Assembly: GCA_026196575.1 (NCBI GenBank)
Contig: JAPHSX010000030.1
Location: forward strand, 1-64,000
DNA length: 64,000 nt
Reading direction: 5' to 3'
Origin: Gammaproteobacteria bacterium
GTDB taxonomy: Bacteria > Pseudomonadota > Gammaproteobacteria > Thiohalomonadales > Thiohalomonadaceae
Positions 49,462-59,148 of this stretch are shown here, one piece after another. How positions within the stretch are numbered: the stretch's first letter is position 1; every line of letters starts with the position of its first letter. Under the pieces are notes generated by a model. It saw only the letters and a program-made list of their open reading frames with translations, did not search any database and was not told the origin of the DNA. Made by a program: the position numbers and the translations under genes.

Positions 49462-50547
49462 GTGAAACCATCCATTCTTGGCAAGCTGGAGAATCTCTCC
49501 GAGCGGCTGCAGGAGATCAGCGCGCTGCTGTCCGACGCCGATACCATCAGCAATCAAAATCGCTTTCGCGAGCTCTCCCAGGAGTATTCGCAGCTCAAGC
49601 CGGTGGTCGACACCTTTACCGCCTATCAGGGGGCGCTGGACGACATCGCCACCGCCCGCGAGATGCAGGGGGAGGAGGATGCCGAGATGCGAGAGATGGC
49701 CGAGGAGGAGCTGAAGGTGGCCAGGGGGCGCTCCGAAGCACTGGAGCTTGAGCTGCAGAAGCAGCTGCTGCCCAAGGACCCGAACGACAACAAGAATATC
49801 TTTCTCGAGGTGCGTGCCGGCACCGGTGGCGACGAGGCGGCGATCTTCGCCGGTGATCTCTTTCGCATGTATGCCCGCTACGCCGAGCGGCTGCGCTGGC
49901 AGGTGGAGGTGGTCTCCCAGCACGAGGGGGAGCACGGTGGTTACAAGGAGATCATCGCCCGGGTGATTGGTCAGGGGGCCTATTCGCGGCTCAAGTTCGA
50001 GTCGGGTGCGCACCGTGTGCAGCGCGTGCCGGAGACCGAATCACAGGGGCGCATCCACACCTCCGCCTGCACCGTGGCGGTGATGCCGGAGGCCGACGAG
50101 TTTGAGATGATCGATATCAATCCGGCCGATATCAAGGTGGATACCTTCCGCTCCTCCGGCGCCGGTGGCCAGCACGTCAACAAGACCGATTCGGCCATTC
50201 GCATCACCCACCTGCCGACCGGTATCGTGGTGGAGTGCCAGGATGAGCGCTCGCAGCACAAGAACCGCGCCAGGGCGATGTCGGTACTGCAGGCGCGCCT
50301 TAATGCGGCGAAGATGGAGAAGCAGCAGAGCGAGCAGGCCGCCACCCGCAAGCTGCTGGTCGGCAGTGGTGATCGCTCCGAGCGCATCCGCACCTACAAT
50401 TTTCCGCAGGGGCGGGTGACTGACCACCGCATCAACCTCACCCTCTACAAACTCGACGAGATCATGGCCGGTGACCTGGATGAGGTAATCGAGCCGCTGA
50501 TTAACGAGTACCAGGCCGATCAGCTGGCAGCATTGAGTGACGAGTAA
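49462..50547 (+). CDS. prfA: Peptide chain release factor 1
   Basis: [54 protein letters not shown]. Confidence 0.97.
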   Translation: MKPSILGKLENLSERLQEISALLSDADTISNQNRFRELSQEYSQLKPVVDTFTAYQGALDDIATAREMQGEEDAEMREMAEEELKVARGRSEALELELQKQLLPKDPNDNKNIFLEVRAGTGGDEAAIFAGDLFRMYARYAERLRWQVEVVSQHEGEHGGYKEIIARVIGQGAYSRLKFESGAHRVQRVPETESQGRIHTSACTVAVMPEADEFEMIDINPADIKVDTFRSSGAGGQHVNKTDSAIRITHLPTGIVVECQDERSQHKNRARAMSVLQARLNAAKMEKQQSEQAATRKLLVGSGDRSERIRTYNFPQGRVTDHRINLTLYKLDEIMAGDLDEVIEPLINEYQADQLAALSDE

Positions 50548-50613
50548 GGGGCCAACCCCGCCCCGGCAGCCGCCATGCGGCAAGACGATCTTTCATGGCA
50601 CAATGCGCCAATC

Positions 50614-51450
50614 ATGACCATTGATTCCGCCCTCGCCGATGCCACCGCCCGGCTGTCCGCCACGGACGCCGCCCGTCTGGAGGCGGAGCTGCTGCTGGCC
50701 GCGGTAGTGGGGCAAACGCGCACCTATCTCTACACCTGGCCGGAGCGCGAGCTGACGGCGCCACAGCAACAGCGTTACGCGGCGCTGGTGGCACGCCGGG
50801 CCATGGGTGAGCCGCTGGCGCATATCCTGGGGCGGCGGGAGTTCTGGTCGCTGGAGTTGCGGGTGACGGCCGATACGCTGATCCCGCGCCCGGAGACCGA
50901 GCTGCTGGTGGAAGCGGCGCTGGCGCGCCTGCCGCCCGCCGGCGGACGGGTGGCGGATCTGGGCACCGGCAGTGGGGCGATCGCCCTGGCGCTGGCGCGG
51001 GAGTGTCCGGCCTGTGAGGTGGTGGCGGTGGAGCGCAGCGCGGGCGCGCTGGCGGTGGCCGAGGAGAATGCGTGTTGCAACGGTATTGCCAATGTGACCT
51101 TTCTTCATGGCAGCTGGTATGAGCCGCTAAAAAGGGGGCGATTTGCCATGATCGTCTCCAATCCCCCCTATATTTGCGCCGATGATCCCCATCTCAAGCG
51201 GGGCGATCTGCGCTTTGAACCGCTCAGCGCCCTCAGCTCGGGGGCGGACGGGCTGGACGATCTCCGGCTGATCATTGATGGTGCCGGGGCGCACCTGCTG
51301 CCGGGGGGGTGGCTGCTGCTGGAGCACGGCTATGACCAGGGGGCGGCGGTGACTGCCCTGTTGCGTGCGGCGGGCTTTGCGGCGGTGGCGGATCTGCCGG
51401 ACCTGCAGGGACACGGCCGGGTGGCGGTGGGGCAATTCAGCGCCACTTGA
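50614..51450 (+). CDS. prmC: Release factor glutamine methyltransferase
   Basis: HILGRREFWSLELRVTADTLIPRPETELLVE; VSNPPYI. Confidence 0.95.
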   Translation: MTIDSALADATARLSATDAARLEAELLLAAVVGQTRTYLYTWPERELTAPQQQRYAALVARRAMGEPLAHILGRREFWSLELRVTADTLIPRPETELLVEAALARLPPAGGRVADLGTGSGAIALALARECPACEVVAVERSAGALAVAEENACCNGIANVTFLHGSWYEPLKRGRFAMIVSNPPYICADDPHLKRGDLRFEPLSALSSGADGLDDLRLIIDGAGAHLLPGGWLLLEHGYDQGAAVTALLRAAGFAAVADLPDLQGHGRVAVGQFSAT

Positions 51451-51472
51451 TAATTTTAGCGGCAAGTCTAGG

Positions 51473-51889
51473 ATGGTGAACATGGAGAGAGAAACCAGCG
51501 TACTGGTCAAACATCGTGAGATCCGCTTTTGTCGCCTTCACCCCGATACGCAGCAGGCCCATTCGGCCAGTCGGTTGTTGAGCGATGTGGAGGGGGTCCA
51601 CCAGCTGCGACCGCAAGACGGCCATCTGCTGCAGATCAGTTACGACATCACCCTGCTCAATCTGAATCTGCTGGAGGATGTCCTGGTGGATCTGGGTTTT
51701 CACCTGGACAACAGCCTGATGGTGAAGCTCAAGCGTGCCCTCTATTACTACACGGAGGAGGTGGAGCGGGCCAATCTCGGCATCGATGAGAGCGGCTGTG
51801 CCGACCGACAGGTCTTTATCAATCGCTATCTCAAGCTGCGGCACGGCTGTCGGGACGAGCGACCGGAGCACTGGCGCGGTTACCTCTGA
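51473..51889 (+). CDS. Conserved hypothetical protein
   Basis: 138-aa ORF between prmC and the E1-like gene; HREIRFCRLHPDTQQAHSASRLLSDVEGVHQL. Confidence 0.7.
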   Translation: MVNMERETSVLVKHREIRFCRLHPDTQQAHSASRLLSDVEGVHQLRPQDGHLLQISYDITLLNLNLLEDVLVDLGFHLDNSLMVKLKRALYYYTEEVERANLGIDESGCADRQVFINRYLKLRHGCRDERPEHWRGYL

Positions 51890-51940
51890 TCGTGCTACTG
51901 GGATAGAATCCCCGTTCACCCATTTTACGGAACCCCCTCC

Positions 51941-52681
51941 TTGAACGACGAACAGCTGCTGCGTTACAGCCGCCAGATCATGCTCCCCGCCGTGGATGTG
52001 GCCGGACAGCAGCGGCTGCTCGATAGCCGGGTGCTGATTATCGGCGCCGGTGGGCTGGGCTCGCCGGTGGCGATCTATCTGGCCGCCGCCGGGGTGGGGC
52101 AGCTCACCCTGGTCGATTTTGATACGGTGGATCTCACCAACCTGCAGCGGCAGATCCTCCACGGCAGCCATGACATCGGCCGCCCCAAGGTAGAGTCGGC
52201 GCGCGACTCCCTGAGGGCGCTCAACCCCGAGGTGCGGGTCGAGGCGATTAACGCCCGGCTGGAGGGGGCGGCGCTGCTGGCCGAGGTGGCAAGGGCCGAT
52301 GTGGTGGTCGATGCCAGCGACAACTTCGCCACTCGCTTCGCGGTGAATGATGCCTGCGTGGCGGCGCGCAAACCGCTGGTCTCCGGCGCGGCCATCCGCA
52401 TGGAGGGGCAGGTGGCGGTGTTCCATAATGAGCGCCCCGAGAGCCCCTGCTACCGCTGTCTCTATCGCGATGAGCAGGAGCTGGCCCAGACCTGCAGCGA
52501 GAACGGCGTGCTCTCCCCGGTAGTCGGCATCATCGGTGCCATTCAGGCCACCGAGGTGCTGAAGGCGCTGCTCGGCATCGGCGAGACACTGGATGGACGC
52601 CTGCTGCTGCTCGATGCCCTCACCATGGAGTGGCGCAGCATGAAACTGCGCAAGGATCCGGCCTGTAGTTGCCACCATTAA
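51941..52681 (+). CDS. moeB: MoeB/ThiF E1-like adenylyltransferase
   Basis: LLRYSRQIMLPAVDVAGQQRLLDSRVLIIGAGGLGSPVAIYLAAAGVGQLTLVDFDTVDLTNLQRQ; TTG start. Confidence 0.93.
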   Translation: MNDEQLLRYSRQIMLPAVDVAGQQRLLDSRVLIIGAGGLGSPVAIYLAAAGVGQLTLVDFDTVDLTNLQRQILHGSHDIGRPKVESARDSLRALNPEVRVEAINARLEGAALLAEVARADVVVDASDNFATRFAVNDACVAARKPLVSGAAIRMEGQVAVFHNERPESPCYRCLYRDEQELAQTCSENGVLSPVVGIIGAIQATEVLKALLGIGETLDGRLLLLDALTMEWRSMKLRKDPACSCHH

Positions 52682-52710
52682 TCCGAATGCAAGCACGAGA
52701 CATTACGACC

Positions 52711-53118
52711 ATGCCCCCACTGACACTGCCCAGAACCCTGGTCACCCGCATCCTGGCACACGCCCAGCAGTCGCCCGAGGACGAGGTGTGCGGCCTGATC
52801 GGCGCGCGCGACGGCGTACCCGAGGCGGTCTACCCCATCGCCAACGTCGCCGAGCTGCCGCAGAGTCTCTTCGTCATGGAGCCGGCGGCGCAGATCGAGG
52901 CGCTGCGCCGGATGCGCCTCAGTGGCGAGGAGCTGTTTGGCATCTACCACTCTCACCCCCACGCCCCCGCCGAACCCTCGCGACGCGACCTGGCGGAGGC
53001 GGCCTATCCGCAGGCGCTCTATCTTATCGTCTCGCTCAATACCACGGGGGTGCTGGAGATGCAGGGTTTTCGCCTGCACGATGGCGAGGTCGAGCGGGTC
53101 GATCTGGAGGTGGCGTAG
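52711..53118 (+). CDS. JAMM/M67-family metallopeptidase
   Basis: DEVCGLIGAR; GIYHSHPHAPAEPSRRD (HxHx7-10D). Confidence 0.93.
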   Translation: MPPLTLPRTLVTRILAHAQQSPEDEVCGLIGARDGVPEAVYPIANVAELPQSLFVMEPAAQIEALRRMRLSGEELFGIYHSHPHAPAEPSRRDLAEAAYPQALYLIVSLNTTGVLEMQGFRLHDGEVERVDLEVA

Positions 53119-53392
53119 CAGGAATTGCTTGCACCGCCGTCGAAGCGGGTCAACCCGGATGTTTTATGAATACGGATGATCATCACGCCGTATATTGGTT
53201 GCACAGTGGATTTTTTTTAGGAGCGGTGTAGTTATTCATACACACGACTTATGTCCATGGATGGACGGTATTCCGGCGCGCCAGTGAAAAAAATTCGCTG
53301 TGCCATCAAGAGACAAGCGAGGGCATTCGTAATTCATGAAACATCCGGGTTAGAATCCCCCACCGTATTGCATAACCATTCAGGAGAGTAGC

Positions 53393-53677
53393 GTGGCTGA
53401 AACAATTGATGAGTTGACCATCTCGTACACCGAGGACGGTGTGGAGACCACCAAGGAGCTGGACAAGGTGGTGCTGTCGAAGGGGGCGTGGTCCACCATC
53501 CTCTACCGTTATCAGGACTGGGATCGGGCCAAGGAGGAGTACGGCAAGGATAAGTACACCATTCGTCGTTACCAGAAGCGCAACGGCGAGTATCAGCAGA
53601 AGTCCAAGTTCAATATCTCCAGCAGCGATCAGGCCAAGGCGATCATCGATGCCCTGCAGAAGTGGATCAACGACTAG
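53393..53677 (+). CDS. Conserved small hypothetical protein
   Basis: 94 aa from GTG; LSKGAWSTILYRYQDWDRAKEEYGKDKYTIRRYQKRNGEYQQKSKFNISS. Confidence 0.75.
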   Translation: MAETIDELTISYTEDGVETTKELDKVVLSKGAWSTILYRYQDWDRAKEEYGKDKYTIRRYQKRNGEYQQKSKFNISSSDQAKAIIDALQKWIND

Positions 53678-53743
53678 CAGCTGTTTTAACCCGCCGCTGG
53701 TTTTTCACGACACCTGTTTCGCTCAATGACAAGGGAGGGTGAT

Positions 53744-54175
53744 ATGGGTCAGCATGTAACGGTATCGCGCGCCGCGCACCTGCTGGGGGTAAGTCGTCAT
53801 GACCTGCAGCGCATGATCCGTAGTGGTGAGCTGCAGACCTTTGAAGGGGATGTGGATCTGGATGAGCTGCGCCAGCACTACCCGACCATGTCGCTGGACG
53901 AGAATCCGATGGTGGAGCGGGTCAAGCTGATCCGCGCCGCCGCCTTCGGCCGGCGCGTGAGTGAGACGGTGATGCCCGACACCGATGAACTGAATGTCAA
54001 GCTGCACAAGCGGGATGTGGCGCTGGGGGTAGCCCAGGCGCAGCTGAAAAAATATCGGAGTTGCCTCGATGGCCTGGCGCAGTTGATGGCCGAGCTCAAC
54101 CAGCAGGCCACCGCAGAGCAGAAAGAGATGATCGGCGTGCTCAACCGCTGGTTAGCGGAAAAGCTGAAATCCTGA
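53744..54175 (+). CDS. HTH/excisionase-like domain protein with coiled-coil tail
   Basis: VSRAAHLLGVSRHDLQRMIRSGELQTFEGDVDLDEL; overlaps the FNR gene start. Confidence 0.75.
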   Translation: MGQHVTVSRAAHLLGVSRHDLQRMIRSGELQTFEGDVDLDELRQHYPTMSLDENPMVERVKLIRAAAFGRRVSETVMPDTDELNVKLHKRDVALGVAQAQLKKYRSCLDGLAQLMAELNQQATAEQKEMIGVLNRWLAEKLKS

Positions 54176-55189
54176 GTGGGCGTCTACCGCATAAGGTTGT
54201 TACCCAGTGGCCATGAGTTCCAGGCTGCGGCCCAGGAGAACCTGTTGGATGCGGCACTGCGCTCCGGATTGAATGTCAATTTTTACTGCTCCAGCGGCAG
54301 TTGTGGCGAGTGTCGGGCACGGCTCATCGAGGGGGAGTTGGGGCCGCACGATTTTCACGACTACCATTTTAGCGAGGCGCAGAAGAGGCAGGGGCTGTTT
54401 CTACTCTGCACCGCCCACGCCGCCAGCGACCTGGTGGTCGAGGCGGGAGAGGCACGCTCTCCCCGCGATATCCCCCACCAATTCATCAAGGCCCGGCTCG
54501 GCAGGGTAGAGCGCGTGGGTGAGCAGCTGCTTATCGTGCAGCTGCGTACCCCGCGCAGTAGTCCGTTGCGGTTTTTTGCCGGGCAACACGTCGCGCTCTC
54601 CATCCCCGGTGTTGGCGGCATCGATTGCAGCATTGCCAGTTGCCCCTGTAACGGCCGCCTACTGCAATTTCACATCCCCCGCCAACCGGATAACCCCTTC
54701 GTGGCGCACCTCTTTTCCGGCTTGCGCCACGGTAGCGAGGTGGAGGTAGCGGGGCCCTTTGGTGAGATGACGCTGGATAACGACTCGACGCGCCCCCTGT
54801 TGCTGGTGGCCCAGGATCACGAGCTGGCGACGATGAAGAGTCTGGCCGAGCACGCCATCAACCTTGACTTGCCACAACCGGTACGGCTGATCTGGCTGGC
54901 ACGCGAGGGGCGACACTATCTGGAGAATCTGTGCCGCTCGTGGAGCGAGGCGCTGGACGATTACCACTTTTATCCGCTGGTGTATGCGGCGGGGGCGTCG
55001 GAGGCGGCGCAGGTGACCCAGCTTATGGCGGTTATCGGCAGCGAGATAGCCGCACCGGGTGAGTGGGATATCTACTGGGCGGGCTCCAGCGGTTTTAACC
55101 AGATCCTCTATCCGCAGCTGCTCGCCGCGGGCGCCGATGAGCGGCGGCTCTTTTCGCCACGCCGCCGTGCCATCGGGCGCATGGTTTAA
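54176..55189 (+). CDS. 2Fe-2S ferredoxin / FNR-type oxidoreductase
   Basis: CSSGSCGECRAR...LLC cluster; FAGQHVALSIPG flavin site; GTG start. Confidence 0.88.
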   Translation: MGVYRIRLLPSGHEFQAAAQENLLDAALRSGLNVNFYCSSGSCGECRARLIEGELGPHDFHDYHFSEAQKRQGLFLLCTAHAASDLVVEAGEARSPRDIPHQFIKARLGRVERVGEQLLIVQLRTPRSSPLRFFAGQHVALSIPGVGGIDCSIASCPCNGRLLQFHIPRQPDNPFVAHLFSGLRHGSEVEVAGPFGEMTLDNDSTRPLLLVAQDHELATMKSLAEHAINLDLPQPVRLIWLAREGRHYLENLCRSWSEALDDYHFYPLVYAAGASEAAQVTQLMAVIGSEIAAPGEWDIYWAGSSGFNQILYPQLLAAGADERRLFSPRRRAIGRMV

Positions 55190-55264
55190 CAGGGAGGGCG
55201 TGCGGGGGTATATTGTCCTCTCGTACAGAACTCTGTGAGCCGAAAAAAAACAGCGGGGGATGTC

Positions 55265-55495
55265 ATGCTACAGGCTATTGATCCAATTGTTCTTAATTTT
55301 CTCTACGCCGCCATGGGCGGCTTCATGACCCTCTTCTTTATGTGGCTGGGGTGCAAGATCTTTAATCACATCGTCTGCTTCAATATCAGCGAGGAGTTGC
55401 GCAACGGCAACGTGGCGGTGGGGTTGATGATTATGGGGATCTTCATCGGTATCGGGGTGGCCCAGGGGCTGGTGATAGGGCTTGGTCTGAACTGA
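55265..55495 (+). CDS. DUF350-like small membrane protein
   Basis: 76 aa; NGNVAVGLMIMGIFIGIGVAQGLVIG. Confidence 0.7.
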   Translation: MLQAIDPIVLNFLYAAMGGFMTLFFMWLGCKIFNHIVCFNISEELRNGNVAVGLMIMGIFIGIGVAQGLVIGLGLN

Positions 55496-56103
55496 TGTGC
55501 CACCGGTGGCCCGCACTCTTATTGCTCCTGCTGGCTGCCCCGTTGTGGGGCGGCGAGTTGCCGGTTCACGAGGGGAACTGGAGCGATGAGTATGACCACT
55601 ACTTCAGGAAATATACCAAGCGCTATTTTGGCCCCTACTACGACTGGCGCTGGTTCAAATCGCAGGCCATCGTCGAGTCCAACCTGCAACCCGGGGTGAG
55701 GAGCCCGCGCGGGGCGGTCGGAGTGATGCAGCTCCTCCCCAGCACCTTTGATGAGATCAAGAAACGTCATCCCCATTTTGTGAGTGTGGAGGAGCCGCGC
55801 TGGAATATCGCCGCCGGCATCTACTACGACCGCACCCTCTATCGCAAGTGGGAGCTGCCCTCGGAGCAGGATCGCCTCTATCTGTCGCTGGCCAGCTATA
55901 ACGCCGGTTATGTGCGCATGCGCCGTGCCTACCGGCGAACCGCGCCGCCGGTAGAGTCATGGGAACAGGTCGAACCGCAGGCGCCGCTGGAGACACGTGA
56001 CTATGTGCAGCGCATCCGTGCCCTGATGGATGCCGAGGCGCCAAAACAGCGCAGTCCCCTGCGTGGCGTGGCCCGATTGCTGGGTGAGCGGGAGGTGTTG
56101 TAG
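55495..56103 (+). CDS. Lytic transglycosylase (SLT, MltF-like)
   Basis: WFKSQAIVESNLQPGVRSPRGAVGVMQLLPST; YLSLASYNAGYVRM. Confidence 0.9.
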   Translation: MCHRWPALLLLLLAAPLWGGELPVHEGNWSDEYDHYFRKYTKRYFGPYYDWRWFKSQAIVESNLQPGVRSPRGAVGVMQLLPSTFDEIKKRHPHFVSVEEPRWNIAAGIYYDRTLYRKWELPSEQDRLYLSLASYNAGYVRMRRAYRRTAPPVESWEQVEPQAPLETRDYVQRIRALMDAEAPKQRSPLRGVARLLGEREVL

Positions 56104-56124
56104 GGGATCTCCTGCGCTCACCAC

Positions 56125-57150
56125 TCAGGGGGTGGTGAGGATTTCCCTGCCCACAAGGCTGTCGTGGATCCAGCCGGTGCGGCTCTTGCCCTGCAGCCCC
56201 ACCAGCAACCAGCGCCCCTTGCGTCGTAACGGCAGTAGCACGGCGCCCTGCTCCAGCGTGGTGACTACTGGATGGTCGGTGCCGGGGCCGCGGCGCACAT
56301 TGGCCTTGGCGCTCTGCACTGCGGCGGGTGAGGTGATCTCCTGCTGCCGCCCCTCGCTGATCAGCTCCTGCATCAATTTCAGTGCCGCGCCGTCGCCCTC
56401 GGCGATCAGGGTGCGCAGCAGCAGACGCGCATCCTCGTGTCCGTCACGGGCGGCCCGGTGGTAGTAGTGGACGGCCAGCGCCGTGTCGCGGCGCACCGCC
56501 CCCTCGCCCAGGCCGTACAGCATGCCCAGGGCAAAGGTGGCATCGATATGGCCCTGACTTGAGGCACGCCCCCACCAGTCGCTCGCTTTCTCGTCATTAA
56601 TCGCCAGACCGTAACCGTTGTGGTACATCCAGCCGATACCGTACTGGGCGTTCGCATCCCCCTCCTCGGCACGCGGTCGCCACAGATAGTAGGCCTCGGC
56701 AAAGTTGCCCTGCTGAATGGCTGAGGCGATCTCCGCTATCCACGGCGCCCTCTGCGCGGGTGGCTGAGGCGGTTGCCCATCGGTATCAGCGCCACTCTGG
56801 AGGGCATCCACCCGCACCGCCGCCCCCTCTTCGCGTGAAGGTGTTGTGATCGCATCGACCTCCGTGGCCGGTTGCTCGGTCTCTGCGCGGGTGGTGGCGT
56901 CTGTTTCAAGCCTGTTTGTCGGGGGGATCTCATGGTGATCCGCCCCCGCCTCTGGCGCCGGTTCTGGTTCTGGCGGGGCGATATCGGCTGGCAAGGGTGC
57001 CGCCGCCTCGGCGGCAGGGACCATGGGCGGATAGGGGTAGTAGTAGGGGGTCGGGGGGTAGCCCGACCAGTAGGGCGGGGGCGCGGCAACACCTGTCAGC
57101 GGCAACGGTATCAGCAGCAAAATGGCGAGGCGGACGAGTCGGCGGGACAT
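56125..57150 (-). CDS. Sel1-repeat protein with SH3-like C-terminus
   Basis: GDANAQYGIGWMYHNGYGLAINDEKASDWWGRASSQGHIDATFALGMLYGLGEGAVRRD; ANVRRGPGTDHPVVTTLEQGAVL. Confidence 0.85.
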   Translation of the reverse strand: MSRRLVRLAILLLIPLPLTGVAAPPPYWSGYPPTPYYYPYPPMVPAAEAAAPLPADIAPPEPEPAPEAGADHHEIPPTNRLETDATTRAETEQPATEVDAITTPSREEGAAVRVDALQSGADTDGQPPQPPAQRAPWIAEIASAIQQGNFAEAYYLWRPRAEEGDANAQYGIGWMYHNGYGLAINDEKASDWWGRASSQGHIDATFALGMLYGLGEGAVRRDTALAVHYYHRAARDGHEDARLLLRTLIAEGDGAALKLMQELISEGRQQEITSPAAVQSAKANVRRGPGTDHPVVTTLEQGAVLLPLRRKGRWLLVGLQGKSRTGWIHDSLVGREILTTP

Positions 57151-57236
57151 AACGTTCTCTGGCGACGGGATGGTAGAGGGTAGCGCAACTGGTGTATTGG
57201 CGACAAACGCCGGCGTAATTTCGGCGCCATGAAAAA

Positions 57237-57264
57237 GGCCCGTGCAGTTGCCTGCACGGGCCTT
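57237..57264. terminator. Bidirectional-looking rho-independent terminator
   Basis: AAAAAGGCCCGTGCAGTTGCCTGCACGGGCCTTTT. Confidence 0.9.
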
Positions 57265-57287
57265 TTGTCGGAGCAAGTAAGGAGAGC

Positions 57288-57824
57288 TTACTTGTTACGC
57301 TGCTCCATCATGGCGCGCTGCTGTTCCATCGCCTTCTTTTGCGCTTCCATCATGGCGGTACGTTGCTGTTCCATCTGCTTTTGCATCTCGGCGTAGTACT
57401 TCTGCTGCTGTTCCATGGCCGCTTGCTGAGCCTTCATCTGCTCTTCGGTGGGGGCAGCCGGGGCGTAGCCGTAGGCAGGGGCGCCATAGGCGGGTGCGCC
57501 GTAAGGAGCGTAGCCGTTATACCCGTTATAACCATTGTTGCCATTGAAACCGTTATAGCCGTTGTAGCCGTTGTAACCGTTACCGGCGGCGTTACCGCTG
57601 CCGTTGCCACGGGCTGAGCTGCTCATGCTGAAATCGAAGGCACCGTCGGTGTTGCCTGCGCCGTTACCCCAGCCATTGCCGTTACCGTTGCTCCAGCCGT
57701 TGTTGTTGCCATTGCCCCAGCCATTGTTGCCCCAACCGTTGTTGTTGTTGAAGGGACCCCACCAGGCGTTGGCAGCGGTGGCGGTGAACAGGGCGGCGGC
57801 GGCGATGATTACTCTGATTTTCAT
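57288..57824 (-). CDS. Sulfur globule-like Asn/Gly/Tyr-rich exported protein
   Basis: Signal peptide ending ANAWWG; NNGWGNGNNN and GYNGYNGYNG repeats; TEEQMKAQQAAMEQQQ tail. Confidence 0.75.
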   Translation of the reverse strand: MKIRVIIAAAALFTATAANAWWGPFNNNNGWGNNGWGNGNNNGWSNGNGNGWGNGAGNTDGAFDFSMSSSARGNGSGNAAGNGYNGYNGYNGFNGNNGYNGYNGYAPYGAPAYGAPAYGYAPAAPTEEQMKAQQAAMEQQQKYYAEMQKQMEQQRTAMMEAQKKAMEQQRAMMEQRNK

Positions 57825-58085
57825 TGTTTGATACTCCGTTACGTAGGTTTAATTTAAGTTGTGCAACCTGGAACAGTAAGCAGGAGATGCGAATATGGTG
57901 ATCGCGACACTCCCCCCTTTGTCACTGTGTTTCATGAGTTTATTAGTATGTTCTAATTTTGTCAACTACCTTTTCTTCCTGTTGCCCCTGGGTTATCTGC
58001 TAGACTGCCGCCGGTTTTTGCCGGATCGCCCTGCGCAGCATGGGCGACGCATCCCTCTCAATGCCATGTATATAAGGAGAACCCC

Positions 58086-58367
58086 ATGTTTGATACCAAT
58101 GAATATTTTGATGGCAAGGTGAAGTCCATCGCCTTCAGTGTCGGCGCTGAGGCCGCCACTATCGGCGTCATGGCCGCCGGTGAGTATGAGTTTGGCACTA
58201 GCCAGCAGGAGACCATGCAGGTGATTAGTGGCGGACTCACCATCAAGCTTCCCGGTGACAACGAGTGGCGGCGCTTTGGCCCCGGCGAGCAGTTTGTCGT
58301 GGAGGCCGATCAGAAATTTGGTGTGCGGGTGGAGGAGGATAGCTCCTACCTCTGTATCTACCGCTAA
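58086..58367 (+). CDS. ppnP: Pyrimidine/purine nucleoside phosphorylase (DUF1255, cupin)
   Basis: [62 protein letters not shown]. Confidence 0.95.
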   Translation: MFDTNEYFDGKVKSIAFSVGAEAATIGVMAAGEYEFGTSQQETMQVISGGLTIKLPGDNEWRRFGPGEQFVVEADQKFGVRVEEDSSYLCIYR

Positions 58368-58510
58368 ACCGTGGCCATGGGAGACGGTTCGGCAGCCCGG
58401 TTTTTTACCAGGCTGCTGAACGTCTCCGGGTAAATATCCTCGCGCCGGTCTACACAGGAATCCACATAATACAACGCCCCGGCAAATTCGAGTCTGCGCG
58501 GTCTGACCAT
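58364..58510 (-). pseudogene. N-terminal remnant of a RAYT transposase
   Basis: Minus-strand translation MVRPRRLEFAGALYYVDSCVDRREDIYPETFSSLV aligns with MARPLRIEFAGALYHVTTRGDRREAVFEDDEDRRMFLSTL of 8865-9716, then stops. Confidence 0.85.
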
Positions 58511-58737
58511 GCAATAAAACCTGGATCAGATCATGAAAAAGCAAGCGGAAAGCCCCGTGCTTCTGCTGCATTTCATCGCTTTGTTCCGTACGAATGGAAT
58601 ACTGGTGGCTGCGCAACTCGACAAGAAAGCTATCCAGCTCATCGCGATACTGCGAAGTTATCTCCTCAAGGTGTCCCTCTGTGGTAATCGAAAAGCTGAG
58701 TATCTACGAGGCCCAGGCAGAAGGAAGCGCAAAATGC

Positions 58738-58842
58738 CCCTAACAACAAATTCAACAAGGACATACCTCCGTGGCGCGCATTTTGTGCAAATTCGCACAA
58801 AATACACGCCACTACGGTATGCCTTATGTGAAACGTTATGAC
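58738..58842 (+). other. Candidate integron attC recombination site
   Basis: R''-like CCTAAC, L''-like TTCAACAAGGACATACC, imperfect 105-nt palindrome, L'-like GGTATGCCTTATGTGAA, R'-like GTTATGA; one unpaired base in GGACATACC/GGTATGCC. Confidence 0.65.
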
Positions 58843-59148
58843 TAAAATCCGCGAGATTCTCTCCAGTGTTTAACTGCACCGGACTCAGGTGTAGATAGGT
58901 ATATAGATGGTGAAGTAAGGGCCGATGCTGCCACATACTAAGCGGCGGCCGGGGGAGCCGTCGATTGATATCCCTCTCATCAATAAATGTGATTGGCTGA
59001 TGCCAGAGCAATATACTATGGTATTGATACTATCACCACGCCCCATGCTGTAAATCGGCAATTTAGAGGAACAGGATGGAGGATACGCGGGGAGCGGCGT
59101 ACTGTGCGCAGCCTTGTATGCGGAAGTGGTGAGTCAGAGGAGACCGCC

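Noticed and set aside
57993-58616. 207-aa minus ORF over ppnP
   Set aside because: Antisense to ppnP over most of its length; only its N-terminal part (MRSHQYSIRTEQSDEMQQKHGAFRLLFHDL) looks protein-like and may be a gene remnant.
58533-58841. 102-aa + strand ORF running through the attC-like site
   Set aside because: Reads through a large palindrome and has no recognisable domain; more likely noncoding.
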